Shown here: positions 11,363 to 21,114 of the stretch, piece by piece | Layout: each line of letters begins with the position of its first letter | Position numbering within the stretch: the first letter of the stretch is position 1 | Origin: an uncultured Lachnospiraceae bacterium | GTDB lineage: Bacteria > Bacillota > Clostridia > Lachnospirales > Lachnospiraceae | Length of the DNA stretch: 64,000 bases | Assembly (NCBI GenBank): GCA_947589305.1 | Contig: CANQAP010000001.1 | Coordinates: 124,001 to 188,000, forward strand | Reading direction: 5' to 3' | Translations under genes and position numbers: made by a program | The notes under the pieces: generated by a model | What the model was told of the DNA's origin: nothing | The model's database searches: none | The model's input: the letters and a program-made list of their open reading frames with translations, nothing else

Positions 11363-11391
11363 TTGACAAATATGCGGTCTACCGTTACTAT
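11363..11391 (+). promoter_or_regulatory. Promoter of ssrA
   Basis: TTGACA - 17 nt - TACTAT just upstream of the tmRNA 5' end. Confidence 0.7.
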
Positions 11392-11405
11392 GAAAGTAGA
11401 AATTC

Positions 11406-11751
11406 GGGGTTGTACTGGTTTCGACGGGGATTTTGAACTTATGGAAGCCATTCGTGGACCATGTACCACGTTAATCCCATGGAACTTAAATACAAACGCA
11501 GACGAAAAATTTGCATTAGCTGCCTAATCGCAGCAGTCGGTCTTGAGTCTCCCGTAGCTTAAGGGAACCGGCTTCATCCATGCGGGGAACTCGATTGTTT
11601 AAGCTTTGCGGCAGTCGAAGATTTATGAAGCTACCGAGGCTGTTTGCCCGTCCGCAGGCAATCGGCTGAGGGAATCAAAATATGCGGACTGTAATGGGAG
11701 AAACTGTAACGGAAGGATCTTCGGACGCGGGTTCGATTCCCGCCAGCTCCA
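11406..11751 (+). ncRNA. ssrA: tmRNA (SsrA)
   Basis: GGGGUUGUACUGGUUUCGACGGGG 5' end. Acceptor GGGGUUG pairs with CAGCUCC at 11744-11750. Tag reading frame ...ADEKFALAA-TAA ends at 11527. T-arm is GGGTTCGATTCCCG. Confidence 0.96.
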
Positions 11752-11880
11752 TATCTTGTGGTCATATCGGAAAGATTCCGATATACGATCATGAGGCGGT
11801 CGGAGGTAAAAATAACTGTATATCCCTTTGCCTGCCGGATACAGACAGATCGGGCAGAACGGCTGCCATAGGATAAAAGA

Positions 11881-11909
11881 TTGTTTTTTTTATGCGCATA
11901 TGGTACACT
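11881..11909 (+). promoter_or_regulatory. Putative promoter of the lipoprotein gene at 11946
   Basis: TTGTTT - 17 nt - TACACT. Confidence 0.5.
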
Positions 11910-11945
11910 ATAACTAATAAAATGAAAGAATACAGAGGAAAAAAT

Positions 11946-12497
11946 ATGAAAACATCACTGAAAAGATTGACATTACTTGCGGCATTGACCGGACTTATAT
12001 GTTGTATGACTGCATGCGGAAAATCCGATGCCGTCAAGGATGATTTGTATTCCTATCTGACAGATATGACAGACATTCAGGAGCTGCAAAGGGAAGCGAT
12101 CAATGAATATAACAGTTATGTGACGAGTGAAACGTCCGATTCCCAACAGCTTCTTCAGGCACTGAATGATTCGATCATTCCGAAGTATGAGACGTATGTT
12201 TCAGAACTGAACGCATTAGCGCCGGAGACAGAAGAAGTGCAGGAAGTGAAGGCAGTATGCGTGAACGGCGCAAATAAGCAATTAGAGGCATTAAATAAAG
12301 TAGCGGAAGCCATTGAAGCCTGTGATACCGATATCTTAAGCGAAGCGGATGCTCTGATTGCAGAGGCGGAAGGTATGTTTGCCGATTATGAAGGACAGTT
12401 AAACATACTGGCAAGTGAACATGAGATTACTTTGGTGAACGGAAGTGTTCCCGGACCGGGAGATACTTCGTCTGACGATACGACAGAGGCAGAATAA
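11946..12497 (+). CDS. Putative lipoprotein, alpha-helical
   Basis: MKTSLKRLTLLAALTGLICCMTACGKSD (lipobox MTAC). ATG at 11946 follows GAGGAAAAAAT. Confidence 0.78.
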   Translation: MKTSLKRLTLLAALTGLICCMTACGKSDAVKDDLYSYLTDMTDIQELQREAINEYNSYVTSETSDSQQLLQALNDSIIPKYETYVSELNALAPETEEVQEVKAVCVNGANKQLEALNKVAEAIEACDTDILSEADALIAEAEGMFADYEGQLNILASEHEITLVNGSVPGPGDTSSDDTTEAE

Positions 12498-12519
12498 GGA
12501 AAGCATGATTTTATAATGC

Positions 12520-12560
12520 AAAGGGGTGTTCGGACAACATGTTTGTAACATCCCTTTTTC
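12520..12560 (+). terminator. Rho-independent terminator
   Basis: aaaggggtgtt ... aacatcccttttt. Confidence 0.75.
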
Positions 12561-12576
12561 TGAAGGAGGGTGACAT

Positions 12577-13215
12577 ATGAGTGAAAAAATAAACAACACC
12601 ATAACGGAATCAGATTCTGACCATACCGCGGCAGAAATGAGCCGTACAGTCGGTGGTTTTCGCTTTGATCATCCGAGGGAGGCACAGCTTGCGTTGCGGG
12701 AGCAGCATAATATCGCGACGCTGAAATCCAAGATTGATTTTACAAAGACGCAGGATATGATCGCCCTCTACAAAAGACTCGTAGAAAAGCGGGTGTTCCG
12801 TACACCGATCGGATACCAGTTCTTAGGAGAATTCCGGGATTATCTGACGCAAGAGGCGGGTTTTCGGGAAGAGGATGTACCATACATTACGGTTGAACCC
12901 ACGACAGGTCCTACTTATGCGCAGCAGGAGCAGATGGAGTTCTTGCAGCAGGAAAACGAGCGTTTGGAAACAAAAGAAAAAAAATATAGGATCGCAATCG
13001 GTATTTTTCTCTTCCTTGTTCTCTCTATGTTATTGATTACGGCGTTTAATCCCAATGTCGGATATATTAATACGGAGAATAAAATCCTGAATCGTTATTC
13101 TTCTTGGGAAGAAGAACTGACAAAACGGGAAGAAGAAATACGGAAGCGGGAAGCAGAGCTGGGAATACAATCGGAACCGGTAACGGATCAGGACTCGGAG
13201 GCGCCATCTGAATAA
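12577..13215 (+). CDS. Membrane protein with coiled-coil segments, unknown function
   Basis: Single TM (IAIGIFLFLVLSMLLITAF) flanked by Glu/Lys-rich helices; SD gaaggaggg. Confidence 0.7.
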   Translation: MSEKINNTITESDSDHTAAEMSRTVGGFRFDHPREAQLALREQHNIATLKSKIDFTKTQDMIALYKRLVEKRVFRTPIGYQFLGEFRDYLTQEAGFREEDVPYITVEPTTGPTYAQQEQMEFLQQENERLETKEKKYRIAIGIFLFLVLSMLLITAFNPNVGYINTENKILNRYSSWEEELTKREEEIRKREAELGIQSEPVTDQDSEAPSE

Positions 13216-13292
13216 TTTTGGATCCGTGTTCACATTTTCTACATATTCCTTTGTTATAGTGAAGATCAGAAAACCGCTGGGGGTATGAACGG

Positions 13293-13973
13293 ATGGATCG
13301 GATTAAGATTTTAGTCGTAGATGATGAAAGCAGAATGCGAAAATTGGTACGGGATTTTTTGGTGCATAAGGAATTTCAGGTGCTGGAAGCTGCGGACGGC
13401 GAAGAGGCAATGGAACTCTTTTTTAAGACAAAGGATATCTCACTGATCATTTTGGATGTTATGATGCCTCGTATGGACGGCTGGCAGGTCTGTAGAGAAA
13501 TCCGGCAGTATTCAAAAGTTCCGATCATCATGCTGACAGCCAAAGCGGATGAACGGGATGAGTTATTAGGATACGAGCTGGGGATTGACGAGTATATTAC
13601 GAAACCGTTCAGTCCGAAGATCTTGGTGGCGCGCGTAGAGGCGGTGCTGCGGAGAACGAATCAGATGGTGGGAGAAGAAGCCATACAGGCAGGCGGCATT
13701 GAACTGGATATTAACGCACATATGGTTAAAATTGACGGTACAGAAGTCGAACTCAGTTTTAAGGAATTTGAACTGCTGCATTATTTTGTTATGAATCAGG
13801 GCGTGGCGTTATCCAGAGAAAAGATTTTGAATAATGTTTGGAATTATGATTATTTTGGTGATGCCAGAACGATTGATACACATGTTAAAAAATTACGCAG
13901 TAAACTTAAGGATAAAGGAGAGTACATTAAGACAATTTGGGGGATGGGATATAAGTTCGAGGTGCCGCAATGA
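13293..13973 (+). CDS. Response regulator, OmpR/PhoB family
   Basis: Receiver (ILVVDDESRMRKLVRDFL, LIILDVMMPRMDG, MLTAKADERDE) plus a winged-helix C-terminus (TIDTHVKKLRSKL). Confidence 0.95.
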   Translation: MDRIKILVVDDESRMRKLVRDFLVHKEFQVLEAADGEEAMELFFKTKDISLIILDVMMPRMDGWQVCREIRQYSKVPIIMLTAKADERDELLGYELGIDEYITKPFSPKILVARVEAVLRRTNQMVGEEAIQAGGIELDINAHMVKIDGTEVELSFKEFELLHYFVMNQGVALSREKILNNVWNYDYFGDARTIDTHVKKLRSKLKDKGEYIKTIWGMGYKFEVPQ

Positions 13974-15433
13974 AACATTCCATTCAGTTTAAATTAACCA
14001 TCGTTTCTATTTTTTTTATTTCTGTCATTATTGTCGTAAGCTGGATTTTCTATCATCGCAGTTCTTTTTTTTGGTTTGAGGCTAGGGCAGAAGATAATTT
14101 GAAAAGCTTATATCAGCAGGTGGACGAGTTGTTTTCCAACAGTAGCTGGAGCGATGAAGAATTGCGGATCGGATTTGAGGGGCTGAACAATCCGAATAAT
14201 GCGATCATTGTCGTCAGTGACGGATATAATAAGATCTACACAACGACAAACGAGACCGGTATGATGTTTGACAGTTTAACTTCCATGACAAAGCTCATAC
14301 GCAATCCCGACTATCTGGAAGACGGAAAACCATATATGATCGAGATTCATCAGGATGACCGTATGAATACCGGTTATTATGACCTGACCGGATTTTTGAG
14401 CAACGGTTATATGATCGTTATTCGTACTTCTATGGACGCCATTAATAACAGTGCAAAATTTACCAACCGCATTTTTATGTATTTCAGTCTTTCGATTTTG
14501 CTGCTGGCAGCGATCGTCATATCCTGTATCAGCAGATATTTTTCAAGACCGATCCATGATATGGCGGTCGTGGCAAAACGAATGTCCAATCTGGATTTTG
14601 ATGCAAGAATTCAGGTAAAGACAAAGGATGAAGTCGGAGAACTGGGAGACAGCATGAATCGCTTGTCGGATAAACTGCAGACGACGATTTCAGAATTAAA
14701 GACTGCCAATACGGAACTGCATCACGATATTGAGCATAAAATTCAGATCGATGAAATGCGTAAAGAGTTCCTGTCGCATGTATCGCATGAATTAAAGACG
14801 CCGATCGCACTGATTCAGGGGTATGCGGAAGGATTAAAAGAAAGTGTCAATGAAGATGCGGAAAGTCGTGATTTTTATTGCGATGTGATCATGGATGAAG
14901 CAAACAAGATGAACGATATGGTGAAAAAATTGTTGTCGTTGAACGAATTGGAGTTCGGGCAAAGTCAGGTTCAGGTAACGAGGTTTGATATTGTAGAATT
15001 GATCCGGAATGTTTGTCAGGCTTCAGATATTCTACTGGAAGACTGCCATGCACAACTAAACCTGCAGATGGAGCAACCGGTCTATGTATGGGCAGATGAA
15101 TTCTTGATCGAAGAGGTTGTCACGAATTATTTGACGAATGCCATACATTATGTTTCCGATGAAGGAAAGATTATCATACGTCTCGTACCGCTGGAAAAAG
15201 AAGTACAGGTTATCGTGTTTAATACGGAAGATCCGATCCCGGAAGAAGAATTGGATAAACTTTGGATCAAATTCTATAAAGTGGATAAAGCAAGGACCAG
15301 AGAATACGGAGGCAGCGGGATCGGATTGTCGATCGTAGCGGCGGCAATGGATGCGCACGGAAAGGAATACGGCGTGCGGAATGTTTCGGACGGCGTGGAA
15401 TTTTATTTTAATCTTGATACGGATATTTCTTGA
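13970..15433 (+). CDS. Sensor histidine kinase (HAMP, HisKA, HATPase)
   Basis: ATGA overlap with the response regulator; HVSHELKTPIALIQGYAEGLKE H-box, GGSGIGLSIV G-box, two TMs. Confidence 0.95.
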   Translation: MKHSIQFKLTIVSIFFISVIIVVSWIFYHRSSFFWFEARAEDNLKSLYQQVDELFSNSSWSDEELRIGFEGLNNPNNAIIVVSDGYNKIYTTTNETGMMFDSLTSMTKLIRNPDYLEDGKPYMIEIHQDDRMNTGYYDLTGFLSNGYMIVIRTSMDAINNSAKFTNRIFMYFSLSILLLAAIVISCISRYFSRPIHDMAVVAKRMSNLDFDARIQVKTKDEVGELGDSMNRLSDKLQTTISELKTANTELHHDIEHKIQIDEMRKEFLSHVSHELKTPIALIQGYAEGLKESVNEDAESRDFYCDVIMDEANKMNDMVKKLLSLNELEFGQSQVQVTRFDIVELIRNVCQASDILLEDCHAQLNLQMEQPVYVWADEFLIEEVVTNYLTNAIHYVSDEGKIIIRLVPLEKEVQVIVFNTEDPIPEEELDKLWIKFYKVDKARTREYGGSGIGLSIVAAAMDAHGKEYGVRNVSDGVEFYFNLDTDIS

Positions 15434-15458
15434 AGCAAATGAGGAAACGTGTTAGAAT
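15430..15458 (+). promoter_or_regulatory. Putative promoter of the lipoprotein gene at 15488
   Basis: TTGAAG - 17 nt - TAGAAT. Confidence 0.5.
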
Positions 15459-15487
15459 GATACTATTATAAGTTGGAGGTGCCTATT

Positions 15488-16285
15488 GTGAAAAAAGCAT
15501 GGTGCCTGTTGTCTGTTCTGACGCTGTCATTGGTTTTGACCGGATGCGGGACGGATCTGACAGATGAAGAAAATAAGATCATTGCGGAATATGCAGCAGA
15601 TCTGCTTTTGAAATATGACGCAAGTTATCAGGCACATTTATTGGAAGATACGGAAGAGGATCCGGGACAGACGACGGAAGAGCCGAGTACGGAACCCGTC
15701 ACGACGGAATCGACGACGGAGTCTGCTTCGACTACAGCTCAGGAACAGAACACAGACGAGAATACAACACAGGAAAATACAGCGCAGGACACGGAAACAA
15801 CGGAAGGAACAGAGACGGAAGGTGAGGACGATTCTGTCCCCCCCTCTGATAGCGGCAGTATCACGGATATTGCCGGTCTTATAGGTTTGGAAGGTATTTC
15901 CATCGTTTATAATCGATGTATGTTTTTGGATCGCTATCCGTCATTGGATCAGGATGGAGCATTTATTTATCTGAATGCGGATCCCGGTTACAAGCTGGTC
16001 GTAGTGAAGTTTGATGTCAAGAATCTGACGACAGAGGACATTCTGGTGGATTTACTGAATGTGGACATTGATTACCGGTTGGTGATGAATCGGTCGCATG
16101 CGGCAAAGCCAATGCTCACAATTCTCATGGATGATCTAGGGACATTTCAGAATGGAGTACCGGGAAATACTGAACAGTCGGCGGTTTTGATCTTTCAGAT
16201 GTCCGACAGCATGATCCAGCAGATCGAGACGCTCGATATACGCGTAACCTATCAAAATGAGGAATATACGATTCTTATACAATAG
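15488..16285 (+). CDS. Putative lipoprotein with Thr/Glu-rich linker and C-terminal DUF4352-like domain
   Basis: GTG start after ggaggt; lipobox LTGCGTD; linker EEPSTEPVTTESTTESASTTAQEQNTDENTTQEN; C-terminal beta-rich region. Confidence 0.75.
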   Translation: MKKAWCLLSVLTLSLVLTGCGTDLTDEENKIIAEYAADLLLKYDASYQAHLLEDTEEDPGQTTEEPSTEPVTTESTTESASTTAQEQNTDENTTQENTAQDTETTEGTETEGEDDSVPPSDSGSITDIAGLIGLEGISIVYNRCMFLDRYPSLDQDGAFIYLNADPGYKLVVVKFDVKNLTTEDILVDLLNVDIDYRLVMNRSHAAKPMLTILMDDLGTFQNGVPGNTEQSAVLIFQMSDSMIQQIETLDIRVTYQNEEYTILIQ

Positions 16286-16299
16286 GGAGGACTAGAATA

Positions 16300-17214
16300 T
16301 TGAAGACAAATATTTTATTGGAAAGTGGCACAAATGAACTGGAAGTCTTGGAATTTGTAGTGGGTGGAAATCACTATGGAATTAATGTGGCAAAGGTGAA
16401 AGAGATTTTGACCATGCAGCCGATCACCCCGATACCGAACTCCCATCCTTGTATAGAAGGCATGTTTATGCCGCGCGATGATATCATTACGGTTATGGAT
16501 CTGTTTTCCATACTGGGATTTGAGCGGGATGAACCGTCAGCGGAGGATATGTTGATCATAACCAGTTTTAATAATCTGCATATCGGATTCCATGTGGAGC
16601 AGGTGCTGGGGATCCATCGGGTATCATGGACGGATATCGTAAAACCGGACGTGACGGTCAGTTCAAACGGCAACGGTATGGCAACCGGTATCATCAAGCA
16701 GACCGACAAGCTGATCCTGATTTTGGACTTTGAACGTATCGTAGAGGAAATCTGTCCGGAGACCAGTCTCCGTGTATCGGAGATCGATGAGTTGGGAGAG
16801 CGGTCTAGAAGCGATGTACCGATTTTGGTGGCAGAGGATTCGCCAATGTTGTCGGCTATGATACGGGATGCGTTGGAGCGTGCCGGCTATACGAATCTGA
16901 CGATGAAAACAAATGGTCAGGAAGCGTGGGATATGATATGTACGCTGAAGAAGAATAACGGTGTTCAGTACGGCGTACAACTGCTGATCACGGATATCGA
17001 GATGCCGATGATGGACGGGCATCGCCTGTTGAGGCTGGTGCGGGAAGATGACGATTTAAAGAATATCCCGGTGGTGATCTTTTCGTCGCTGATCAATGAT
17101 GATATGATGCGTAAAGGCGATCGGTTAGGGGCGGATGCGCAGGTATCCAAGCCGGAGATCGGAAAACTGGTACATATTATTGACGGCTTAGTCGGTTATG
17201 AAAATCAGGAGTAG
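16300..17214 (+). CDS. cheV: Chemotaxis protein CheV (CheW-like domain plus receiver)
   Basis: N-terminal CheW-like (EFVVGGNHYGINVAKVKEIL), C-terminal receiver (LVAEDSPMLSAMIRDAL, LLITDIEMPMMDGHRLLR). TTG start after GGGAGGA. Confidence 0.9.
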   Translation: MKTNILLESGTNELEVLEFVVGGNHYGINVAKVKEILTMQPITPIPNSHPCIEGMFMPRDDIITVMDLFSILGFERDEPSAEDMLIITSFNNLHIGFHVEQVLGIHRVSWTDIVKPDVTVSSNGNGMATGIIKQTDKLILILDFERIVEEICPETSLRVSEIDELGERSRSDVPILVAEDSPMLSAMIRDALERAGYTNLTMKTNGQEAWDMICTLKKNNGVQYGVQLLITDIEMPMMDGHRLLRLVREDDDLKNIPVVIFSSLINDDMMRKGDRLGADAQVSKPEIGKLVHIIDGLVGYENQE

Positions 17215-17245
17215 ACACAGAAGAATGACCGGATTTTGGGAAAGA

Positions 17246-17293
17246 TAAAAACGGCGACCGCAAGCCCTATGGCTTACGGTCGCCGTTTTATCT
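17246..17293. terminator. Bidirectional terminator between cheV and the minus-strand gene
   Basis: aaaacggcgaccgcaagcc-ctat-ggcttacggtcgccgtttt; A/T tracts on both sides. Confidence 0.85.
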
Positions 17294-17308
17294 TTCTGCC
17301 TTACAGTT

Positions 17309-17509
17309 CTAGTCCAAAGGGAAGCAACCGCTTACTTCATCGTTAAATACATAATAAGCTGTATTCTCTTCCGGTTTAATGTACATTTTCAGAGACTTTA
17401 ATTCAGAGGCTTTATTACCGTTGTCAACCCAGATGCGCTTTGCCTTTGCTACAATTTCTTTTTCATCTAACTGTTTTTCCCGAAATTCCAAATACATAGA
17501 AGACTTCAT
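17309..17509 (-). CDS. Small DUF6465-like protein
   Basis: MKSSMYLEFREKQLDEKEIVAKAKRIWVDNGNKASELKSLKMYIKPEENTAYYVFND; AGGAGG upstream on the minus strand. Second ATG preferred by spacing (track start is 17515). Confidence 0.75.
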   Translation of the reverse strand: MKSSMYLEFREKQLDEKEIVAKAKRIWVDNGNKASELKSLKMYIKPEENTAYYVFNDEVSGCFPLD

Positions 17510-17580
17510 AACCATACCTCCTTTGTGTGATTTGTCTACGAATCAATCTAAATATATAATATTTCTGCTTGAAATGCAAC

Positions 17581-17609
17581 TTGTTTTTTACGGATGCTTA
17601 TTGTATATT
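17581..17609 (+). promoter_or_regulatory. Putative promoter of the acidic membrane protein gene
   Basis: TTGTTT - 17 nt - TATATT. Confidence 0.5.
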
Positions 17610-17642
17610 AACAAGAGAGTGTTCATTAAAGAAGGTGGATAT

Positions 17643-19241
17643 ATGGACGAAAATTACTTGGATCAGTTATTGAAAGAAGTGGAAAATCAAAACTCCGATC
17701 TTCCGGATCTGCAGATCGAGGATCATACTGAGGAATATATAGAGGATACGGAACAAGAGATGGAGCAGAGGCTTGCGGCAGATGCGGAACACATTCAGGA
17801 TGTCGCATGGTCCGACGCGGAGATCCCGCCGGAAGAAATTTCGGAACTGGATGAATTGGATGAATTGGCAGACATAGACATGGATGCCATGAATTTTGAT
17901 GACATTGATTTCGATGATATAGATGTAACGAAAATGGATGTAAATCCGGTTTCTTTTCAAACGAATCTGGAGAATATAGAAGACTTAAAGATCGACGAGT
18001 CTTACTTAGACGAATCTGAGGACCGTGCTTTTGAACAGGAATTTGAACGGCTGAAAGAAGCGGAAGCAATGGCAGACGCAGCCGAAGCATCCAAGGAAGA
18101 CAGGCAGGTTTCCGTGTTGTATGAAGAAGCGGAGCAGCCGGAGACGGATGCGTTTGATGTGGATACTCTAATGGAAGAAGTGTTCGGAGATACGGATGCA
18201 AAAAAAGAGCCGGCAACACCGTCAGATACTGATTCGGCATCTGATCCGGCGGAACAACCGTCTCAGGAAACACAGCCGGCACAGGCAGAGCAACCGGAAC
18301 CGACAGAACCGGATGCGATGGATGACATGGAAGACTTGTTTTCTATGTTGGGTATTTCGGGAAATGATGCGGTCAAACCTTCCATTCCAAGCACGGACGA
18401 GATACCGGATTTTGAAATACCGGAAGAGTTGTCGGACGTGGAACAGGTTACGCCGGAAAAGAAAAAAAAGACGTTTATGGATATACTGTTTGGGGATGAT
18501 GAGGAGGATACTCTCACACCGGAACAGGAAGAAGAGCTGGCGAGAGAAAAAGAAGAAAAACGGCAGGCAAAACTGGCGAAAAAAGAAGAACAGAAGGCAA
18601 AACGAGCCGAGCAGAACGCAAAAAAACAGGCAGAAAAAAATAATAAAACGGCACAACTGGCGGCTAAAAAAGCCGCAAGACAAGCGGAAGATGCAAGGAT
18701 ACTGGCAGAGGACGGACCGGACAAAAAGTTAAATAAACCGCTGGTCGCCATCATCATGTTATTCTTTTTTGCAATCGGAGGATTTGTGATCGTCGGAACC
18801 AATCTGTTTGATTATCAGTTAGTGATCACCAAAGCAACGGATTATTTTGAACGGCAAAAGTATGGACAGGCGTATCGTGAGATACTGGGTGTGGAAGTCA
18901 AGAAACAGGATCAGGAACTGAAAGATAAGATCTATACCGTCATGTATGTCAACCGTCAGTATGAGGCATATGAGAATCATGTCGCCATGAATGATCCGGA
19001 TCTGGCGCTGGATGCGCTGATAAAGGGTCTGAGTAAATATGACGAGTACTATGATGATGCGGTCGCTTTGGGAATCGAGGATGATTTCAATACCGCGCAT
19101 GACCAGATCGTGAATGAATTAGAAGCCACCTATGGTCTGACGGAAGCGGATGCCAATGCCATGGCACAACTGGATGCGGAGTCCTATACCCTTCAGATAC
19201 AGAATATTACGGCGGGTATGGATTTTTCGGCAGAAGAATAG
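17643..19241 (+). CDS. Large acidic cytoplasmic-domain protein with charged helix and single C-terminal-side TM, unknown function
   Basis: ATG at 17643 after gaaggtgg. Asp/Glu-rich N-terminus (ELDELDELADIDMDAMNFDDIDFDDID), Lys/Glu/Ala helix, TM (LVAIIMLFFFAIGGFVIVGTNLF), C-terminal helical repeats. Confidence 0.75.
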   Translation: MDENYLDQLLKEVENQNSDLPDLQIEDHTEEYIEDTEQEMEQRLAADAEHIQDVAWSDAEIPPEEISELDELDELADIDMDAMNFDDIDFDDIDVTKMDVNPVSFQTNLENIEDLKIDESYLDESEDRAFEQEFERLKEAEAMADAAEASKEDRQVSVLYEEAEQPETDAFDVDTLMEEVFGDTDAKKEPATPSDTDSASDPAEQPSQETQPAQAEQPEPTEPDAMDDMEDLFSMLGISGNDAVKPSIPSTDEIPDFEIPEELSDVEQVTPEKKKKTFMDILFGDDEEDTLTPEQEEELAREKEEKRQAKLAKKEEQKAKRAEQNAKKQAEKNNKTAQLAAKKAARQAEDARILAEDGPDKKLNKPLVAIIMLFFFAIGGFVIVGTNLFDYQLVITKATDYFERQKYGQAYREILGVEVKKQDQELKDKIYTVMYVNRQYEAYENHVAMNDPDLALDALIKGLSKYDEYYDDAVALGIEDDFNTAHDQIVNELEATYGLTEADANAMAQLDAESYTLQIQNITAGMDFSAEE

Positions 19242-19262
19242 CAGAGTAGGAGATGTGACGGG

Positions 19263-19880
19263 ATGATAGCAATTCTGGACTACGATTCTGGTAATATAAA
19301 AAGCGTGGAAAAAGCGGTACAGTATTTGAAAAAAGACGTGTGTATCACCAAAGACCGGGATGTGATCTTAAACAGTGAAAAGGTCATACTTCCGGGCGTT
19401 GGTAATTTCGGGGATGCGATGCGGAAGTTAAAAGAATATGGATTGGTCAACGTCATTTATGACGTAATAGACAAAGGCACTCCTTTTTTAGGAATTTGTC
19501 TGGGTCTGCAACTGTTATTTCCGACCAGCGAGGAAAGTACAGGTGTAACGGGTCTTGGTATTTTAAATGGCAAGATCGTCCGTCTGCCGGAGCAGGCAGG
19601 TGTCAAAATCCCACATATGGGTTGGAATTCCTTGCATATTCATCCGAACGCTACGTTGTTCCGGGGCTTACCTGAGAACCCGTATGTCTATTTTGTACAT
19701 TCGTATTATCTTCAGGCGGAGAAACCGGAAGATGTGGCGGCGGATACGTTTTATGCGACCGAGATCCATGCGTCGGTGGAACATAACAATGTGTTTGCCT
19801 GTCAGTTTCATCCGGAAAAGAGCGGAACGGTCGGGTTACGGATATTAGAGAATTTTCTTCGGATCGGGGAGGCGGATTAG
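19263..19880 (+). CDS. hisH: Imidazole glycerol phosphate synthase subunit HisH
   Basis: Glutamine amidotransferase GICLGLQLLF, HMGWNSL, CQFHPEKSG. Confidence 0.96.
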   Translation: MIAILDYDSGNIKSVEKAVQYLKKDVCITKDRDVILNSEKVILPGVGNFGDAMRKLKEYGLVNVIYDVIDKGTPFLGICLGLQLLFPTSEESTGVTGLGILNGKIVRLPEQAGVKIPHMGWNSLHIHPNATLFRGLPENPYVYFVHSYYLQAEKPEDVAADTFYATEIHASVEHNNVFACQFHPEKSGTVGLRILENFLRIGEAD

Positions 19881-20642
19881 ATGTATACAAAACGGATCAT
19901 TCCTTGTTTGGATGTCAACCGCGGTCGCGTTGTCAAGGGAGTTCATTTTGTCAATCTTCAGGATGCGGGCGATCCGGTGGAAATCGCCGCTGCCTATGAC
20001 AAGGCAGGGGCAGATGAATTGGTGTTTTTGGATATCACGGCATCTTCAGATGCGCGCGAGATCGTAGCGGATATGGTGCGGCATGTAGCCGAGACCGTGT
20101 TTATTCCGTTTACCGTAGGCGGCGGTATCCGGACTGTAGAGGATTTCAGGTCCATTCTGCGGGAAGGCGCGGATAAAGTGTCTGTCAACTCCGCCGCGAT
20201 CGATCATCCGGCATTGATTTCGGATGCGGCAGATAAATTCGGAAGCCAATGTGTAGTGGTGGCGATTGATGCAAGGCGGAGAGAGGATGGTTCCGGCTGG
20301 AACGTTTATAAGCACGGCGGCAGGATCGATGTGGGTTTGGATGCGGTCGAATGGGCAATGACAGCGGAACGGATGGGAGCGGGAGAGATCCTGCTTACCA
20401 GTATGGACTGTGACGGTACAAAAGCAGGATATGATATTGAACTGACACGTCTGATCTCGGAACAGGTCAATATACCGGTGATCGCCTCTGGCGGCGCCGG
20501 CACAAAAGAACACTTTTATGAAGCGTTGACGGACGGAAAAGCGGATGCGGCACTGGCTGCCTCATTGTTTCACTATAAAGAACTGGAAATCTTGGATCTG
20601 AAACGATATTTAAGTGAACGCGGATTGCCGGTTCGTCTGTGA
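19881..20642 (+). CDS. hisF: Imidazole glycerol phosphate synthase subunit HisF
   Basis: [49 protein letters not shown]. Confidence 0.97.
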   Translation: MYTKRIIPCLDVNRGRVVKGVHFVNLQDAGDPVEIAAAYDKAGADELVFLDITASSDAREIVADMVRHVAETVFIPFTVGGGIRTVEDFRSILREGADKVSVNSAAIDHPALISDAADKFGSQCVVVAIDARRREDGSGWNVYKHGGRIDVGLDAVEWAMTAERMGAGEILLTSMDCDGTKAGYDIELTRLISEQVNIPVIASGGAGTKEHFYEALTDGKADAALAASLFHYKELEILDLKRYLSERGLPVRL

Positions 20643-20655
20643 GAAGGGTGAAAAC

Positions 20656-21090
20656 ATGAGTGAGATAACTTTACGATACAATGCGTTAGAGGTCGATACC
20701 TATCTGACCTTGCGTGATAAGGTACATTGGAAACGGTTGACCGGAGAGCAGGCACGACTCGCATTAGAACGTAGTCTTTATGTAGTGACCGCATATTTGG
20801 ATGACGTCTGTGTCGGCATGGGACGTCTGGTGGGCGACGGCGCGGTGATCTGTTACGTACAGGATCTGATCGTCCTGCCGGAGGCGCAGCGGATGGGTAT
20901 CGGCTCCCGCATTTTAGAAGCACTGAAAGATCATGTGGAAACCTTGCGGATGGAAGGTACGGAAATGATGCTTTGCCTCATGTGTGCGAAGGGACGGGAG
21001 GCGTTTTATGAAGCGCACGGCTTTACGGCAAGACCAACGGATACCTTGGGTCCGGGTATGATCCGCTATCTGAATGCACTTGACAAATAA
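20656..21090 (+). CDS. GNAT family N-acetyltransferase
   Basis: VLPEAQRMGIGSRILEAL acetyl-CoA-binding motif. ATG at 20656 after GAAGGGTG. Confidence 0.88.
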   Translation: MSEITLRYNALEVDTYLTLRDKVHWKRLTGEQARLALERSLYVVTAYLDDVCVGMGRLVGDGAVICYVQDLIVLPEAQRMGIGSRILEALKDHVETLRMEGTEMMLCLMCAKGREAFYEAHGFTARPTDTLGPGMIRYLNALDK

Positions 21091-21114
21091 TGCGATGGAA
21101 GTATAATAAAAGAG

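Noticed and set aside
15838-15844. Run of C in the lipoprotein linker as a possible phase-variation tract
   Set aside because: Only six consecutive C residues; too short to claim slippage-driven variation.
18196-18732. 178-aa Arg/Lys-rich ORF within the acidic membrane protein gene
   Set aside because: Out-of-frame reading of a Glu/Lys/Ala-rich coding stretch; low-complexity by-product.
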